Source: Umezawaea sp049997955
Lineage (GTDB): Bacteria; Actinomycetota; Actinomycetes; Mycobacteriales; Pseudonocardiaceae
Assembly: GCA_049997955.1 (NCBI GenBank)
Contig: JAEBDY010000001.1
Location: 434,001 to 498,000, forward strand
DNA length: 64,000 nucleotides
Direction: 5' to 3'
Both the position numbers and the translations under genes were made by a program. This document shows positions 24,770 to 32,591 of this stretch, one piece after another; the stretch's first letter is position 1, and every line of letters begins with the position of its first letter. Below the pieces are notes generated by a model. The model did no database searches. It was not told where the DNA came from and saw only the letters and a program-made list of their open reading frames with translations.

Positions 24770-24793
24770 CGAACACCCGTACCCTTGACAACC

Positions 24794-25468
24794 GTGCTCG
24801 TCCTAGCCATCGATACCGCCACACCCGCGGTCACCGCCGGTGCGGTCGACCTGACGGCTGATTCGCCGCCCCGGCTGCTCGCCCAGCGCGTGACCCTCAA
24901 CGCCAAGGCCCACGGCGAGCTGCTCACCCCGCACCTGCGGGACGCGCTCGCGGAGGCGGGCAGGACGTTCGCCGACGTCGACGCGATCGTCGTGGGCGCG
25001 GGTCCCGGCCCGTTCACCGGTCTGCGCGTCGGCCTGGTCACGGCCGCCGCCCTCGGCCAGGCGCTGGACCGCCCGGTGTACCCCGTGCCGACCCCCGACG
25101 CCATCGCGCTGGCGGCCGCCACGGGCGAACCCCTGCTCGTGGCCACGGACGCGCGCCGCAAGGAGGTCTACTGGGCCGTCTACGACGCCACCGGCCGCCG
25201 GACCGCGGGGCCGGGCGTCGACCGTCCGGCCGACCTGGCCGAACGCGGCCTGGACGTGCGCTCCGCCGTGGGGGAGGGGGCGGTGCTCTACGCCGACGTC
25301 CTCGGCCTGCCGGTCGTGGAACCGCACCACCCGACCCCGCTGGCCCTCGTCGCGGTCGCCGCAGCCGCGCTGCTCGCGGGTGCCGAACCCGGCCCGCTCA
25401 CCCCGCTGTACCTGCGCAGGCCGGACGCGGTCGAGCCCGTCGGCCGCAAGAAGGTGACCAGGGCATGA
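24794..25468 (+). CDS. tsaB: tRNA t6A biosynthesis protein TsaB
   Basis: A 224-residue ASKHA-fold partner of TsaD. It has VLVLAIDTATPA at the start, the VGAGPGPFTGLRVG signature and the dimerisation region ARRKEVYW. GTG 24794 gives the usual family start; TTG 24785 would add three residues. Stop overlaps rimI by 4 nt. The candidate MerR-type promoter would start transcription about 18 nt upstream. Confidence 0.95.
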   Translation: MLVLAIDTATPAVTAGAVDLTADSPPRLLAQRVTLNAKAHGELLTPHLRDALAEAGRTFADVDAIVVGAGPGPFTGLRVGLVTAAALGQALDRPVYPVPTPDAIALAAATGEPLLVATDARRKEVYWAVYDATGRRTAGPGVDRPADLAERGLDVRSAVGEGAVLYADVLGLPVVEPHHPTPLALVAVAAAALLAGAEPGPLTPLYLRRPDAVEPVGRKKVTRA

Positions 25469-25947
25469 GCCGCGCCAGTCTGGTGACGATCTCGCCGCTG
25501 CGCCGCGAGGACGTGCCGCGCTGCGTCGAGATCGAGCACGAGCTGTTCCCCGGCGACGACCCGTGGAGCGCGACCTCGTTCCTCTCCGAGATGGCGATGG
25601 GCAACCACTACCTCGGCGCGTACCTGGCCGACGGCACGCTCATCGGCTACGGCGGTCTTGCCCTGACCGGCCGCACCCCGGACTTCGAGGCGAGCGTCCA
25701 CACGCTCGCCGTCGACCTCGACCACCAGCACTCCGGCGTCGGCAAGCGCCTGCTCCGCGCCCTCCTGGAACGCGCGGACGAGGTCAGCGCGCCGGTGTTC
25801 CTGGAGGTCCGCACGGACAACGCGCCCGCGATCGGCCTCTACGTCGCGCACGGGTTCGAGCAGATCGGCCTGCGCCGCCGCTACTACATGCCGTCCGGTG
25901 CCGACGCGTACACCATGGCCCGCCCCGCCGTAAGGGAAAACCCGTGA
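25465..25947 (+). CDS. rimI: Ribosomal-protein-alanine N-acetyltransferase RimI
   Basis: A 160-residue GNAT-fold enzyme that acetylates the N-terminus of S18 and probably other proteins. The acetyl-CoA loop HQHSGVGKRLL (Q/R-x-x-G-x-G/A) and the VRTDNAPAIGLYVAHGF motif are present. ATGA overlap with tsaB and GTGA overlap with tsaD: the tsaB-rimI-tsaD block is conserved in mycobacteria. Confidence 0.95.
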   Translation: MSRASLVTISPLRREDVPRCVEIEHELFPGDDPWSATSFLSEMAMGNHYLGAYLADGTLIGYGGLALTGRTPDFEASVHTLAVDLDHQHSGVGKRLLRALLERADEVSAPVFLEVRTDNAPAIGLYVAHGFEQIGLRRRYYMPSGADAYTMARPAVRENP

Positions 25948-26996
25948 CCGACAGGCTCATCCTCGGCATCGAGAGCTCGTGCGACGAGACCGGTGTCGGC
26001 ATCGTCCGCCTCAGCCCGAACGGCGAGGTGGAACTGCTGGCCGACGAGGTGGCGTCCAGCGTCGAGCAGCACGCCAGGTTCGGCGGCGTCGTCCCCGAGG
26101 TCGCCAGCCGCGCGCACCTGGAGGCCATGGTCCCGACCATGCGCCGCTCCTTGGAGATCGCGGGCGTCGGCCTCGCCGACATCCACTCCATCGCCGTCAC
26201 CGCGGGTCCCGGCCTCGCGGGCGCCCTGCTCGTCGGCGTCTCCGCGGCCAAGGCCTACGCCGCCGCGCTCGGCAAGCCCCTCTACGGCGTCAACCACCTG
26301 GCGGGCCACGTGGCCGCGGACACCCTGGAGCACGGCCCGCTCCCCGAGCGCTGCCTGGCCCTGCTCGTCTCCGGCGGCCACTCCCAGCTGCTGCTGGTCG
26401 AGGGCCTGGCCCACAAGATCACCGAACTGGGCTCCACCGTCGACGACGCCGCGGGCGAGGCCTACGACAAGGTCGCCCGGCTGCTCGACCTCCCGTACCC
26501 CGGCGGTCCGCCCATCGACAAGCTCGCCAAGACCGGGAACGGCTGCGCCATCGCGTTCCCGCGCGGCCTCACCGGCCCCCGCGACGCCAAGTACGACTTC
26601 TCCTTCTCGGGGCTGAAGACCGCCGTGGCCCGCTGGGTGGAGAGGTGCGAACGCGCGGGGGAGGAGATCCCCCTCGCCGACGTCGCCGCCTCGTTCCAGG
26701 AGGCCGTGGCCGACGTCCTCACCATGAAGGCCGTCCGGGCCTGCCAGGACCTCCGCATCGACACCCTCGTGGTGGCGGGCGGCGTGGCCGCGAACTCCCG
26801 GATCTCCGGTCTCGCCGCCGAGCGCTGCGCCGAGGCGGGCATCGAACTCCGCGTCCCCCGCCCCAAGCTCTGCGGCGACAACGGGGCCATGATCGCCGCC
26901 ATCGGGGCCCACCTCGTGGCCGCCGGGGCGAAGCCGTCGCCCCTCGACCTCTCCACCACCCCCGGCCTCCCGGTGAGCACGATCCAGGTGTTCTAG
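25944..26996 (+). CDS. tsaD: tRNA N6-adenosine threonylcarbamoyltransferase TsaD
   Basis: A 350-residue ASKHA-fold catalytic subunit of t6A synthesis. IESSCDETG at the start, the metal-binding histidines in NHLAGHVAA, LVSGGHSQL, and GDNGAMIA near the C-terminus. Full family length. It ends 53 bp before the CIRCE element that begins the groESL control region. Confidence 0.96.
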   Translation: MTDRLILGIESSCDETGVGIVRLSPNGEVELLADEVASSVEQHARFGGVVPEVASRAHLEAMVPTMRRSLEIAGVGLADIHSIAVTAGPGLAGALLVGVSAAKAYAAALGKPLYGVNHLAGHVAADTLEHGPLPERCLALLVSGGHSQLLLVEGLAHKITELGSTVDDAAGEAYDKVARLLDLPYPGGPPIDKLAKTGNGCAIAFPRGLTGPRDAKYDFSFSGLKTAVARWVERCERAGEEIPLADVAASFQEAVADVLTMKAVRACQDLRIDTLVVAGGVAANSRISGLAAERCAEAGIELRVPRPKLCGDNGAMIAAIGAHLVAAGAKPSPLDLSTTPGLPVSTIQVF

Positions 26997-27049
26997 GACC
27001 TGCGGTTTCGGGCTGGTCCGAACAGTCCACCCGCCCCTCCGTTGAAGCA

Positions 27050-27076
27050 TTGGCACTCAAGTGGGTAGAGTGCTAA
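27050..27076 (+). promoter_or_regulatory. CIRCE element (HrcA operator) upstream of groES
   Basis: TTGGCACTC (27050-27058), 9-nt spacer, GAGTGCTAA (27068-27076). This matches the CIRCE consensus with one change in the left arm. HrcA binding here would repress groES-groEL until heat stress. Confidence 0.93.
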
Positions 27077-27172
27077 TCACACGGCGCCAGCACCGCCCCG
27101 ACCCCCGCGACGGCGGGGTGGCAGGTGCCGTACCACCTGCCAACGCTTTGAATGACCGTGGAGGTCAGCCCG

Positions 27173-27466
27173 GTGAGCGTGAACATCAAGCCGCTCGAGG
27201 ACAAGATCGTCGTCCAGGCCAGTGAGGCCGAGACCACGACCGCTTCCGGCCTCGTGATCCCGGACACCGCGAAGGAGAAGCCCCAGGAGGGCAAGGTCAT
27301 CGCGGTGGGCCTCGGACGTATCGACGACAAGGGCAACCGCGTCCCCGTGGACGTGGCTGTCGGCGACGTCGTCATCTACTCGAAGTACGGCGGCACCGAG
27401 GTCAAGTACAACGGCGAGGAGTACTTGATCCTCTCCGCCCGCGACGTGCTGGCCGTCATCAACTAG
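27173..27466 (+). CDS. groES: Co-chaperonin GroES
   Basis: A 97-residue lid of the GroEL chamber, exact family length. Mobile loop TTASGLVIPDTAKEKP and the dome loop are recognisable. GTG 27173 is chosen because GGAGGT lies 7 nt upstream; the frame remains open to ATG 27152. HrcA/CIRCE control is expected. Confidence 0.96.
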   Translation: MSVNIKPLEDKIVVQASEAETTTASGLVIPDTAKEKPQEGKVIAVGLGRIDDKGNRVPVDVAVGDVVIYSKYGGTEVKYNGEEYLILSARDVLAVIN

Positions 27467-27486
27467 TCGTTCGGCTGACACGCAAG

Positions 27487-27521
27487 CGCCCCGGCGGCCC
27501 CCACCCGGGGCTACCGGGGCG
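27487..27521 (+). terminator. Nested hairpin between groES and groEL
   Basis: Outer stem CGCCCCGG/CCGGGGCG (27487-27494, 27514-27521) with a smaller inner GC stem, followed by TTT. It may attenuate transcription or define an mRNA processing site, adjusting the groES/groEL ratio. Confidence 0.6.
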
Positions 27522-27544
27522 TTTCGCACAAGAGAGGCTAGGCA

Positions 27545-29164
27545 ATGCCCAAGCAGATCAGCTTCGACGAGGACGCTCGTCGGGCACTCGAGCGCGGCGT
27601 GAACAAGCTGGCCGACACGGTCAAGGTCACCCTTGGACCGGCAGGCCGCCACGTCGTCCTCGACAAGAAGTTCGGTGGCCCGACGGTCACCAACGACGGT
27701 GTCACCATCGCTCGCGAGATCGAGCTGGACGACCCGTTCGAGAACCTCGGCGCGCAGCTGGCGAAGGCCGTCGCGACCAAGACCAACGACGTCGCCGGTG
27801 ACGGCACGACGACCGCCACGGTGCTCGCGCAGGCCATGGTGCGCGTCGGTCTCCGCAACGTCGCCGCGGGTGCGAACCCGACCGCGCTCGGCCTCGGCAT
27901 CCAGGCCGCCGCCGACGCCGTCGTGGACGCGCTCAAGGCGAAGGCCACCCCGGTGAAGGGCCGCGAGAACATCGCGCAGGTCGGCACCGTGTCCTCGCGC
28001 GACGAGTCCATCGGCGCCCTCCTCGGTGAAGCCATCGAGAAGGTCGGCGAGGACGGCGTGATCACCGTCGAGGAATCCTCGACGATGCTCACCGAGCTGC
28101 AGATCACCGAGGGTGTCCAGTTCGACAAGGGCTACATCTCGGCGCACTTCGCCACGGACCTGGAAGCCCAGGAAGCCGTGTTCGAGGACGCCCTCATCCT
28201 GCTGCACCGCGAGAAGATCTCGGCCCTGGCCGACTTCCTGCCGCTGCTGGAGAAGGTCGCCGAGTCCGGCAAGTCGCTCGTCGTGATCGCCGAGGACGTC
28301 GAGGGCGAGGCGCTGTCCACCCTGGTGGTCAACGCCCTGCGCAAGACCCTCCGCGTCGTGGCCGTGAAGGCGCCGTTCTTCGGCGACCGCCGCAAGGCGT
28401 TCCTGGACGACCTCGCGGTCGTCACCGGCGGCCAGGTCATCGCCGCCGAGGTGGGCCTGAAGCTGTCCGAGGTCGGCCTCGACGTGCTGGGCTCCGCCCG
28501 TCGCATCGTGGTGTCCAAGGACAACACGACCATCGTCGACGGCGGCGGCGCGAAGGCCGACATCGCCGGTCGCGCGGAGCAGCTGCGCCGCGAGATCGAG
28601 TCGACCGACTCCGACTGGGACCGCGAGAAGCTGCAGGAGCGGCTCGCGAAGCTCTCCGGCGGCATCGCCGTGATCAAGGTCGGCGCCGCCACCGAGACCG
28701 AGCTCAAGGAGCGGAAGCACCGCATCGAGGACGCGGTCGCCGCCACCAAGGCCGCGGTCGAGGAAGGCATCGTCCCCGGCGGCGGCTCCGCACTCGTGCA
28801 CGCCGCCAAGGTGCTCGACGGCGGACTGGACCGCACGGGCGACGAGGCGACCGGTGTCGCCATCGTCCGCGAGGCCCTGTCCTCCGCGCTGTACTGGATC
28901 GCCTCGAACGCCGGCCTCGAAGGCGCCGTCGTGGTGAACAAGGTCCGCGAAGGCGACTGGGGCTTCGGCTTCAACGCCGCCACGCTGGTCTACGGCGACC
29001 TGCTCGACTGGGGCATCATCGACCCGGTCAAGGTCACCCGGTCCGCGGTGACCAACGCCGCCTCCATCGCCCGCATGGTGCTCACCACGGAGAGCGCCAT
29101 CGTGGAGAAGAAGGAGCACGAGCCCGCGGCTGCCGGAGGCCACGGGCACGGGCACGGGCACTAG
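27545..29164 (+). CDS. groEL: Chaperonin GroEL with His-rich C-terminus (GroEL1 type)
   Basis: A 539-residue 60-kDa chaperonin; ATP-binding VTLGPAGRHVVLDKK and GDGTTTATVLAQ motifs are intact. The C-terminus is GGHGHGHGH rather than the GGM repeat of GroEL2. In actinobacteria the His-tailed copy accompanies groES while a GGM-tailed copy lies elsewhere, so a second groEL is expected outside this window. ATG 27545 follows AGAGAGG. The His tail may bind metal ions. Confidence 0.96.
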   Translation: MPKQISFDEDARRALERGVNKLADTVKVTLGPAGRHVVLDKKFGGPTVTNDGVTIAREIELDDPFENLGAQLAKAVATKTNDVAGDGTTTATVLAQAMVRVGLRNVAAGANPTALGLGIQAAADAVVDALKAKATPVKGRENIAQVGTVSSRDESIGALLGEAIEKVGEDGVITVEESSTMLTELQITEGVQFDKGYISAHFATDLEAQEAVFEDALILLHREKISALADFLPLLEKVAESGKSLVVIAEDVEGEALSTLVVNALRKTLRVVAVKAPFFGDRRKAFLDDLAVVTGGQVIAAEVGLKLSEVGLDVLGSARRIVVSKDNTTIVDGGGAKADIAGRAEQLRREIESTDSDWDREKLQERLAKLSGGIAVIKVGAATETELKERKHRIEDAVAATKAAVEEGIVPGGGSALVHAAKVLDGGLDRTGDEATGVAIVREALSSALYWIASNAGLEGAVVVNKVREGDWGFGFNAATLVYGDLLDWGIIDPVKVTRSAVTNAASIARMVLTTESAIVEKKEHEPAAAGGHGHGHGH

Positions 29165-29208
29165 GTTGCACGCCCAGGTCGGTTAGCCCGGCCAGGTCGG
29201 ATGTGGTG

Positions 29209-29243
29209 AAGGGGCGGCTCCCAGGTTCTGGGGGTCGCCCCTT
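29209..29243 (+). terminator. Terminator after groEL
   Basis: AAGGGGCG (29209-29216) pairs with CGCCCCTT (29236-29243), 45 nt after the groEL stop, followed by a short T run. Confidence 0.8.
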
Positions 29244-29416
29244 TGCGTTGGGGTGAGGGTGGGCTGTGGGTCCCGTCTTGTTCCTGCTGCACAGCTGTCC
29301 GACGTGCGGCTGTGGGTGCCAGCCTGCGTGGGCGGGCGGCTGCGTGGGCGGTGCGGCTGTGTGGGCAGGTGTGCCGTGAGTGGCTGGGTTGCGTGCGTTC
29401 GGGTGGGGTGTGAGGC

Positions 29417-29530
29417 GGTCGATTTGACTTGGGGCCCCTCGATTTGACCCTTGATCGGGCTAAAAGGGCAGTCCCGAAAGCCTGCCCGATCACCAATTTT
29501 AAGGGTCAAATCCCCCAAGTAAAATCGACC
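29417..29530. repeat. 114-bp nested inverted-repeat element
   Basis: Three nested stems in order: A 29417-29434 with A' 29513-29530 (17 of 18 matches), B GATTTGACCCTT 29441-29452 with AAGGGTCAAATC 29501-29512, and C GATCGGGC 29453-29460 with GCCCGATC 29484-29491. The loop holds a small GGG/CCC hairpin. It is much less GC-rich than its surroundings. MITE-like, REP-like or structured RNA are all possible. Confidence 0.75.
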
Positions 29531-29688
29531 TCGCCTGGGTGCTTCTGCGACTGGCAGGCGTCTTGTGCCTGGTCAGGGAGTTGCTGGCCTTTCCTCTGGC
29601 TGGTTTTCGGAACTGTCGGACTCCTTGGCCAGCCTTGATTCGGGGGGTCTCACTTGATGGGGGACGCCTGTTCAGCCGTGCTTGAAGT

Positions 29689-29730
29689 GTTGAAGGGCGG
29701 GGCCTCCGTGTGGAGGTCCCGCCCTTCAAC
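29689..29730. terminator. Strong hairpin, possible orphan terminator
   Basis: A 19-bp stem with one G-T mismatch (29689-29707 with 29712-29730) and loop GTGT. No gene ends near it on either strand. Confidence 0.6.
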
Positions 29731-29829
29731 GTGGCCCTGGGGCCGTGAACGATCAGCGCCGTTGTGGTCGGCGCCCTCGCGGCCGACGCATTGGTGCGTG
29801 TCGCTCGTTGTCCTCGTTGAGCGACTGGT

Positions 29830-29969
29830 CTGATGTCCTGTTTGGTCAGCGCCCTCTTGAGCCGATCGCGCTGACGTCCTGTCTTGTTGGTCGGCGCTTC
29901 GCGCGTGTCGACCGCACCTCGCGCCTGCTTGATCAGCGCCTTCTCCGTGCTGATCGCGCTGATGTCCTG
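29830..29969. repeat. Degenerate direct repeats in the groEL-whiB gap
   Basis: Within the gene-free stretch 29165-30069, the phrase CTGA(T/C)GTCCTG occurs at about 29830, 29871 and 29959, twice preceded by GATCGCG. TTGATCAGCGCC-like phrases lie between. No reading frame here looks like a protein; the array may be decayed coding sequence. The remainder of the gap shows only the hairpins listed separately. Confidence 0.5.
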
Positions 29970-30069
29970 GCTTGTGGTGGTTCGGCTCGGTGTCCGCCGG
30001 CGTCGTGTTCGGTCGATTCCCTCGACAAGTCGACCGCACCCCGGCGACAGCGGGCCGCCAAGCCGTTCG

Positions 30070-30366
30070 TCAGGTCAGTGCCAGGTGGCGCTTCCGCGAC
30101 TTGATGATGTTGTCCCGTTCCGACTCCGACAGCCCTCCCCAGATCCCGTACGGCTCCTGCACCGCCAGCGCGTGCCGCCTGCACATCTCCAACACCGGGC
30201 AGGCCAGGCAGACCGCCTTGGCCCGTGCTTCCCTGCGCGCCCTCGCGGGCCCTCGTTCTCCGTCCGGGTGGAAGAAGAACGCGCTGTCCATTCCGCGACA
30301 AGACCCGGTCATCTGCCAGTCCCACACGTCGGCGTTGGGTCCGGGGAGCCTTCGGGTGTCCGCCAT
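30070..30366 (-). CDS. whiB3: WhiB-family Fe-S regulator (WhiB3/WhiD type)
   Basis: A 98-residue WhiB protein. Four cluster cysteines C23, C53, C56, C62 (C-x29-C-x2-C-x5-C), the G(V/I)WGG turn at 74-78 and a basic tail. The start region LPGPNADVWDWQ and GMDSAFFFHPDGERG follow the WhiB3/WhiD subgroup rather than WhiB1 or WhiB2. AAGGAGG about 11 nt before ATG 30366 fixes the start. Redox/NO-sensing 4Fe-4S regulators of this group act with the primary sigma factor in stress and development. Divergent from a MerR/B12-type regulator; M. tuberculosis whiB3 also lies beside groEL1. Confidence 0.93.
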   Translation of the reverse strand: MADTRRLPGPNADVWDWQMTGSCRGMDSAFFFHPDGERGPARARREARAKAVCLACPVLEMCRRHALAVQEPYGIWGGLSESERDNIIKSRKRHLALT

Positions 30367-30569
30367 GTCGAGACCGCCTCCTTGGCCCACTGCTGTGGAC
30401 TGCTCCATTTGGCTTAATCTTGATCCACCGTAGAACCGCGCCAAAACTTGTTCAAGAGGGCTAGCGCCAGAAAGCTCGTTATTAAGCCGATGGGTGATCA
30501 CCTCGTGTTCAAACCTGTTCACCCCTCGGAGTTGCCGCGAGGACTGCGTGACCGGACGATGTCCGCGTG

Positions 30570-31586
30570 ATGCCGCATCCGGAACACCCCGCCGCCTCGA
30601 CCGGCGGCGAGCCGGAAATCGGCGCGGCAGAAGAAGATCCGGTCTCCCAGCTGATGTTGTCGGTGGCCGCCGTCGCCCGTCGCCTCGGAATCGCTCCCGC
30701 GACCCTGCGCACGTGGGACCGGCGCTACGGCCTCGGCCCCAGTGATCACACGACCGGGCGACACCGCCGGTACGCGCCGGGCGACATCGCCCGCTTGGAG
30801 CTGATGCAGCGGGCTCTGCTGCGGGGCGCGTCGTCGGCGGAGGCCGCGCAGTACGCGCTGGCGTCGCGCGTGCCGCTGCCGCGGTCGTTGCCCACCGAGG
30901 AGCCCGCGCCCGCGCCGGTGTTGACCGGTGGTGAGGTCGAGGCCGCCACGGGTGGGCGGGGGCTCAGGATGCCGGGCGCGGGTCGGCCCGCGCGAGGGCT
31001 CGGGCGGGCGGTGCTGGCGATGGACTCGGTCGCCGCGCAGCAGATCCTGGCCGACTCGCTCGGCGCGGACGGGGTGATCGCGACGTGGGACGAGGTGGTC
31101 CGGCCGCTGCTCGGCGCGATGGCCGCGCGGTGGGAGCACTCGGGGGCCGGGGTCGAGGTTTCGCACCTCCTGAACGAGTGCGTGCTGGCCGCGATGATCC
31201 GCGTGACGCCCTTGGTGACCACTCCCCGCAACCACCGCCCGGTGCTGCTGGCGTGCATGCCGGACGAGCGCCACAACATCCCGCTGTACCCGTTGGCGGC
31301 AGTTCTGTCGCAACGCGGGGTGGGGATTCGTCAGCTCGGCGCGGCCCTGCCCGCGGCGGCGTTGAGGTCCGCCGTGCAGCGCGTCGCGCCCGCCGCCGTG
31401 GTCCTCTGGGCGCAGCTCCCGCGCTACGCCGATCCGGGGGCGCTCGCGGCGTTGCCGCGAACGAGGCAGCGGGCTCGTCTGTTCGTGGGCGGTCCCGGTT
31501 GGGAACGCGGTGTCGTCCCTTCCACGGCGGAGCGGATCGATGACCTGGGAGCGGCGGCGGCGGCGATCGAGCAGGCCGTCTGCTGA
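30570..31586 (+). CDS. MerR-type regulator with cobalamin-binding-like C-terminal domain
   Basis: A 338-residue protein. Residues 28-97 are a MerR HTH (SVAAVARRLGIAPATLRTWDRRYG). A helical domain (about 140-210) containing RWEHSGAGVEVSH and a Rossmann-like domain (about 215-335) follow, the layout of CarH/LitR photoreceptors. The cobalamin-ligand motif reads DERHNIPL, keeping E-x-H but with Pro for the usual Gly; the helix-bundle W-x9-EH signature reads W-x9-SH. B12 binding is therefore plausible but uncertain. ATG 30570 has a weak ribosome-binding site; ATG 30654-30656 region is an alternative. Divergent from whiB3. Confidence 0.85.
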   Translation: MPHPEHPAASTGGEPEIGAAEEDPVSQLMLSVAAVARRLGIAPATLRTWDRRYGLGPSDHTTGRHRRYAPGDIARLELMQRALLRGASSAEAAQYALASRVPLPRSLPTEEPAPAPVLTGGEVEAATGGRGLRMPGAGRPARGLGRAVLAMDSVAAQQILADSLGADGVIATWDEVVRPLLGAMAARWEHSGAGVEVSHLLNECVLAAMIRVTPLVTTPRNHRPVLLACMPDERHNIPLYPLAAVLSQRGVGIRQLGAALPAAALRSAVQRVAPAAVVLWAQLPRYADPGALAALPRTRQRARLFVGGPGWERGVVPSTAERIDDLGAAAAAIEQAVC

Positions 31587-31617
31587 TTGAGTCGTCCGAA
31601 CGGGGCACGATGTAACC

Positions 31618-32511
31618 GTGGAAGACCAGTTGAGACGGGCCGCGTTCGGCGACCGCCCGGAGGCACCCGTCTGGAGCACCCTCCCTGAGGGGTCGGCGCG
31701 CGAGCGCTGGCTCGCCGCGGTGGTGCTCGGCGGGCAGGGGCACTACGCGGCCGCTTCCACCCTGCTGGGAGGCCTGCTGCACGACCGTGACCAGGTGATC
31801 GCCTCCCTGGCCGCCTCCGCGCTCGCGTCGCACCGCCGCCAACTGGGCGGTCACGCCGTCGCTCGGGGATTCGACGCCCGTGCGCTGGCGACCGCTCCCT
31901 CCGCCGGTCCGGCCGACCAGGACGGCGTCGACGCCGCGGGCGCCCGCGCGGATGCCCTGCTCGGACTGGCCGCCGACGCCATCGGTGCTGGTCGGACGCA
32001 CGAGGCGCGGCGGTTGCACACCAGGGTGGAGCCCCGCTGCTGGCGGACCGAGGTGCGCCACGGGTGGGTGGCGGCGGAGATCGAGCTGGCCGAGGGGCGT
32101 GCCGGGGCCGCCATCGCGCCCGCCGAGGCCGCCGTGGCGACGGCCCGTGACGCCGGGGCGGTGCGCCACGTCCTCAAGTCGGAAGTCGTCCTGGGCACGT
32201 CGTTGGTCGTGTGGGGGACCGCCGACGGGGTGGCTCGGGGGGTTGAGCTGCTAGAGTGTGACCTAAGTCACGTTACCAAACGAGACCTGTGGTCGTTGAT
32301 CTGGCCGACGGCACTCGTGCTCGTCGACCATGACCCATCTGCGGCGGGTAATCCTCTCGTACGGGCTACCGAGGCCCTGAGCTGCGTGTTACGCAGGGCT
32401 GACCCGATCGGTCGACGGCTGGCGCGGGATTCGCCCTGGGTCCCGACGGCGCTGCTCCGTTCCGGGGAACCCCCGAACGCAGACCCCCGGTCGAAGTTCT
32501 TGACGGATTAA
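31618..32511 (+). CDS. TPR-like helical protein, Rv3415c position
   Basis: A 297-residue, Ala/Arg-rich helical protein with TPR-like pair spacing; no catalytic motif, signal peptide or membrane segment. It corresponds in position to Rv3415c, between whiB3 and sigD. The stretch 32250-32420 is markedly less GC-rich than the rest and contains a CRP-like palindrome. It lies 31 nt after the MerR-type gene and 80 nt before the bldM-like gene. Function unknown. Confidence 0.75.
   Translation: MEDQLRRAAFGDRPEAPVWSTLPEGSARERWLAAVVLGGQGHYAAASTLLGGLLHDRDQVIASLAASALASHRRQLGGHAVARGFDARALATAPSAGPADQDGVDAAGARADALLGLAADAIGAGRTHEARRLHTRVEPRCWRTEVRHGWVAAEIELAEGRAGAAIAPAEAAVATARDAGAVRHVLKSEVVLGTSLVVWGTADGVARGVELLECDLSHVTKRDLWSLIWPTALVLVDHDPSAAGNPLVRATEALSCVLRRADPIGRRLARDSPWVPTALLRSGEPPNADPRSKFLTD
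32257..32272. promoter_or_regulatory. CRP-like palindrome inside the TPR-like gene
   Basis: TGTGA-N6-TCACG matches the CRP-family consensus TGTGA-N6-TCACA at all but the last base. It lies 320 nt upstream of the bldM-like gene in an AT-richer patch of coding sequence. Confidence 0.4.
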
Positions 32512-32591
32512 GCACCGGATCGTGTCAAGGTTGGGCCTCCAGCGTCCGATAGGGGAGATGAAACGTCACTCGGCTGCAGGAAGGAGTCCCC

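Noticed and set aside
29650..30039. Minus-strand frame with Asp/Gln/Thr-rich repeats in the groEL-whiB gap
   Set aside because: The repeats come from degenerate DNA repeats, all three frames look alike, and there is no ribosome-binding site or known family.
29165..30069. Insertion sequence or prophage remnant
   Set aside because: No transposase, integrase or target duplication was seen; only hairpins and degenerate repeats.
30493..30502. GGTGATCACC palindrome as a firm operator
   Set aside because: Ten bases are not enough in GC-rich DNA without a second copy; mentioned only as context.
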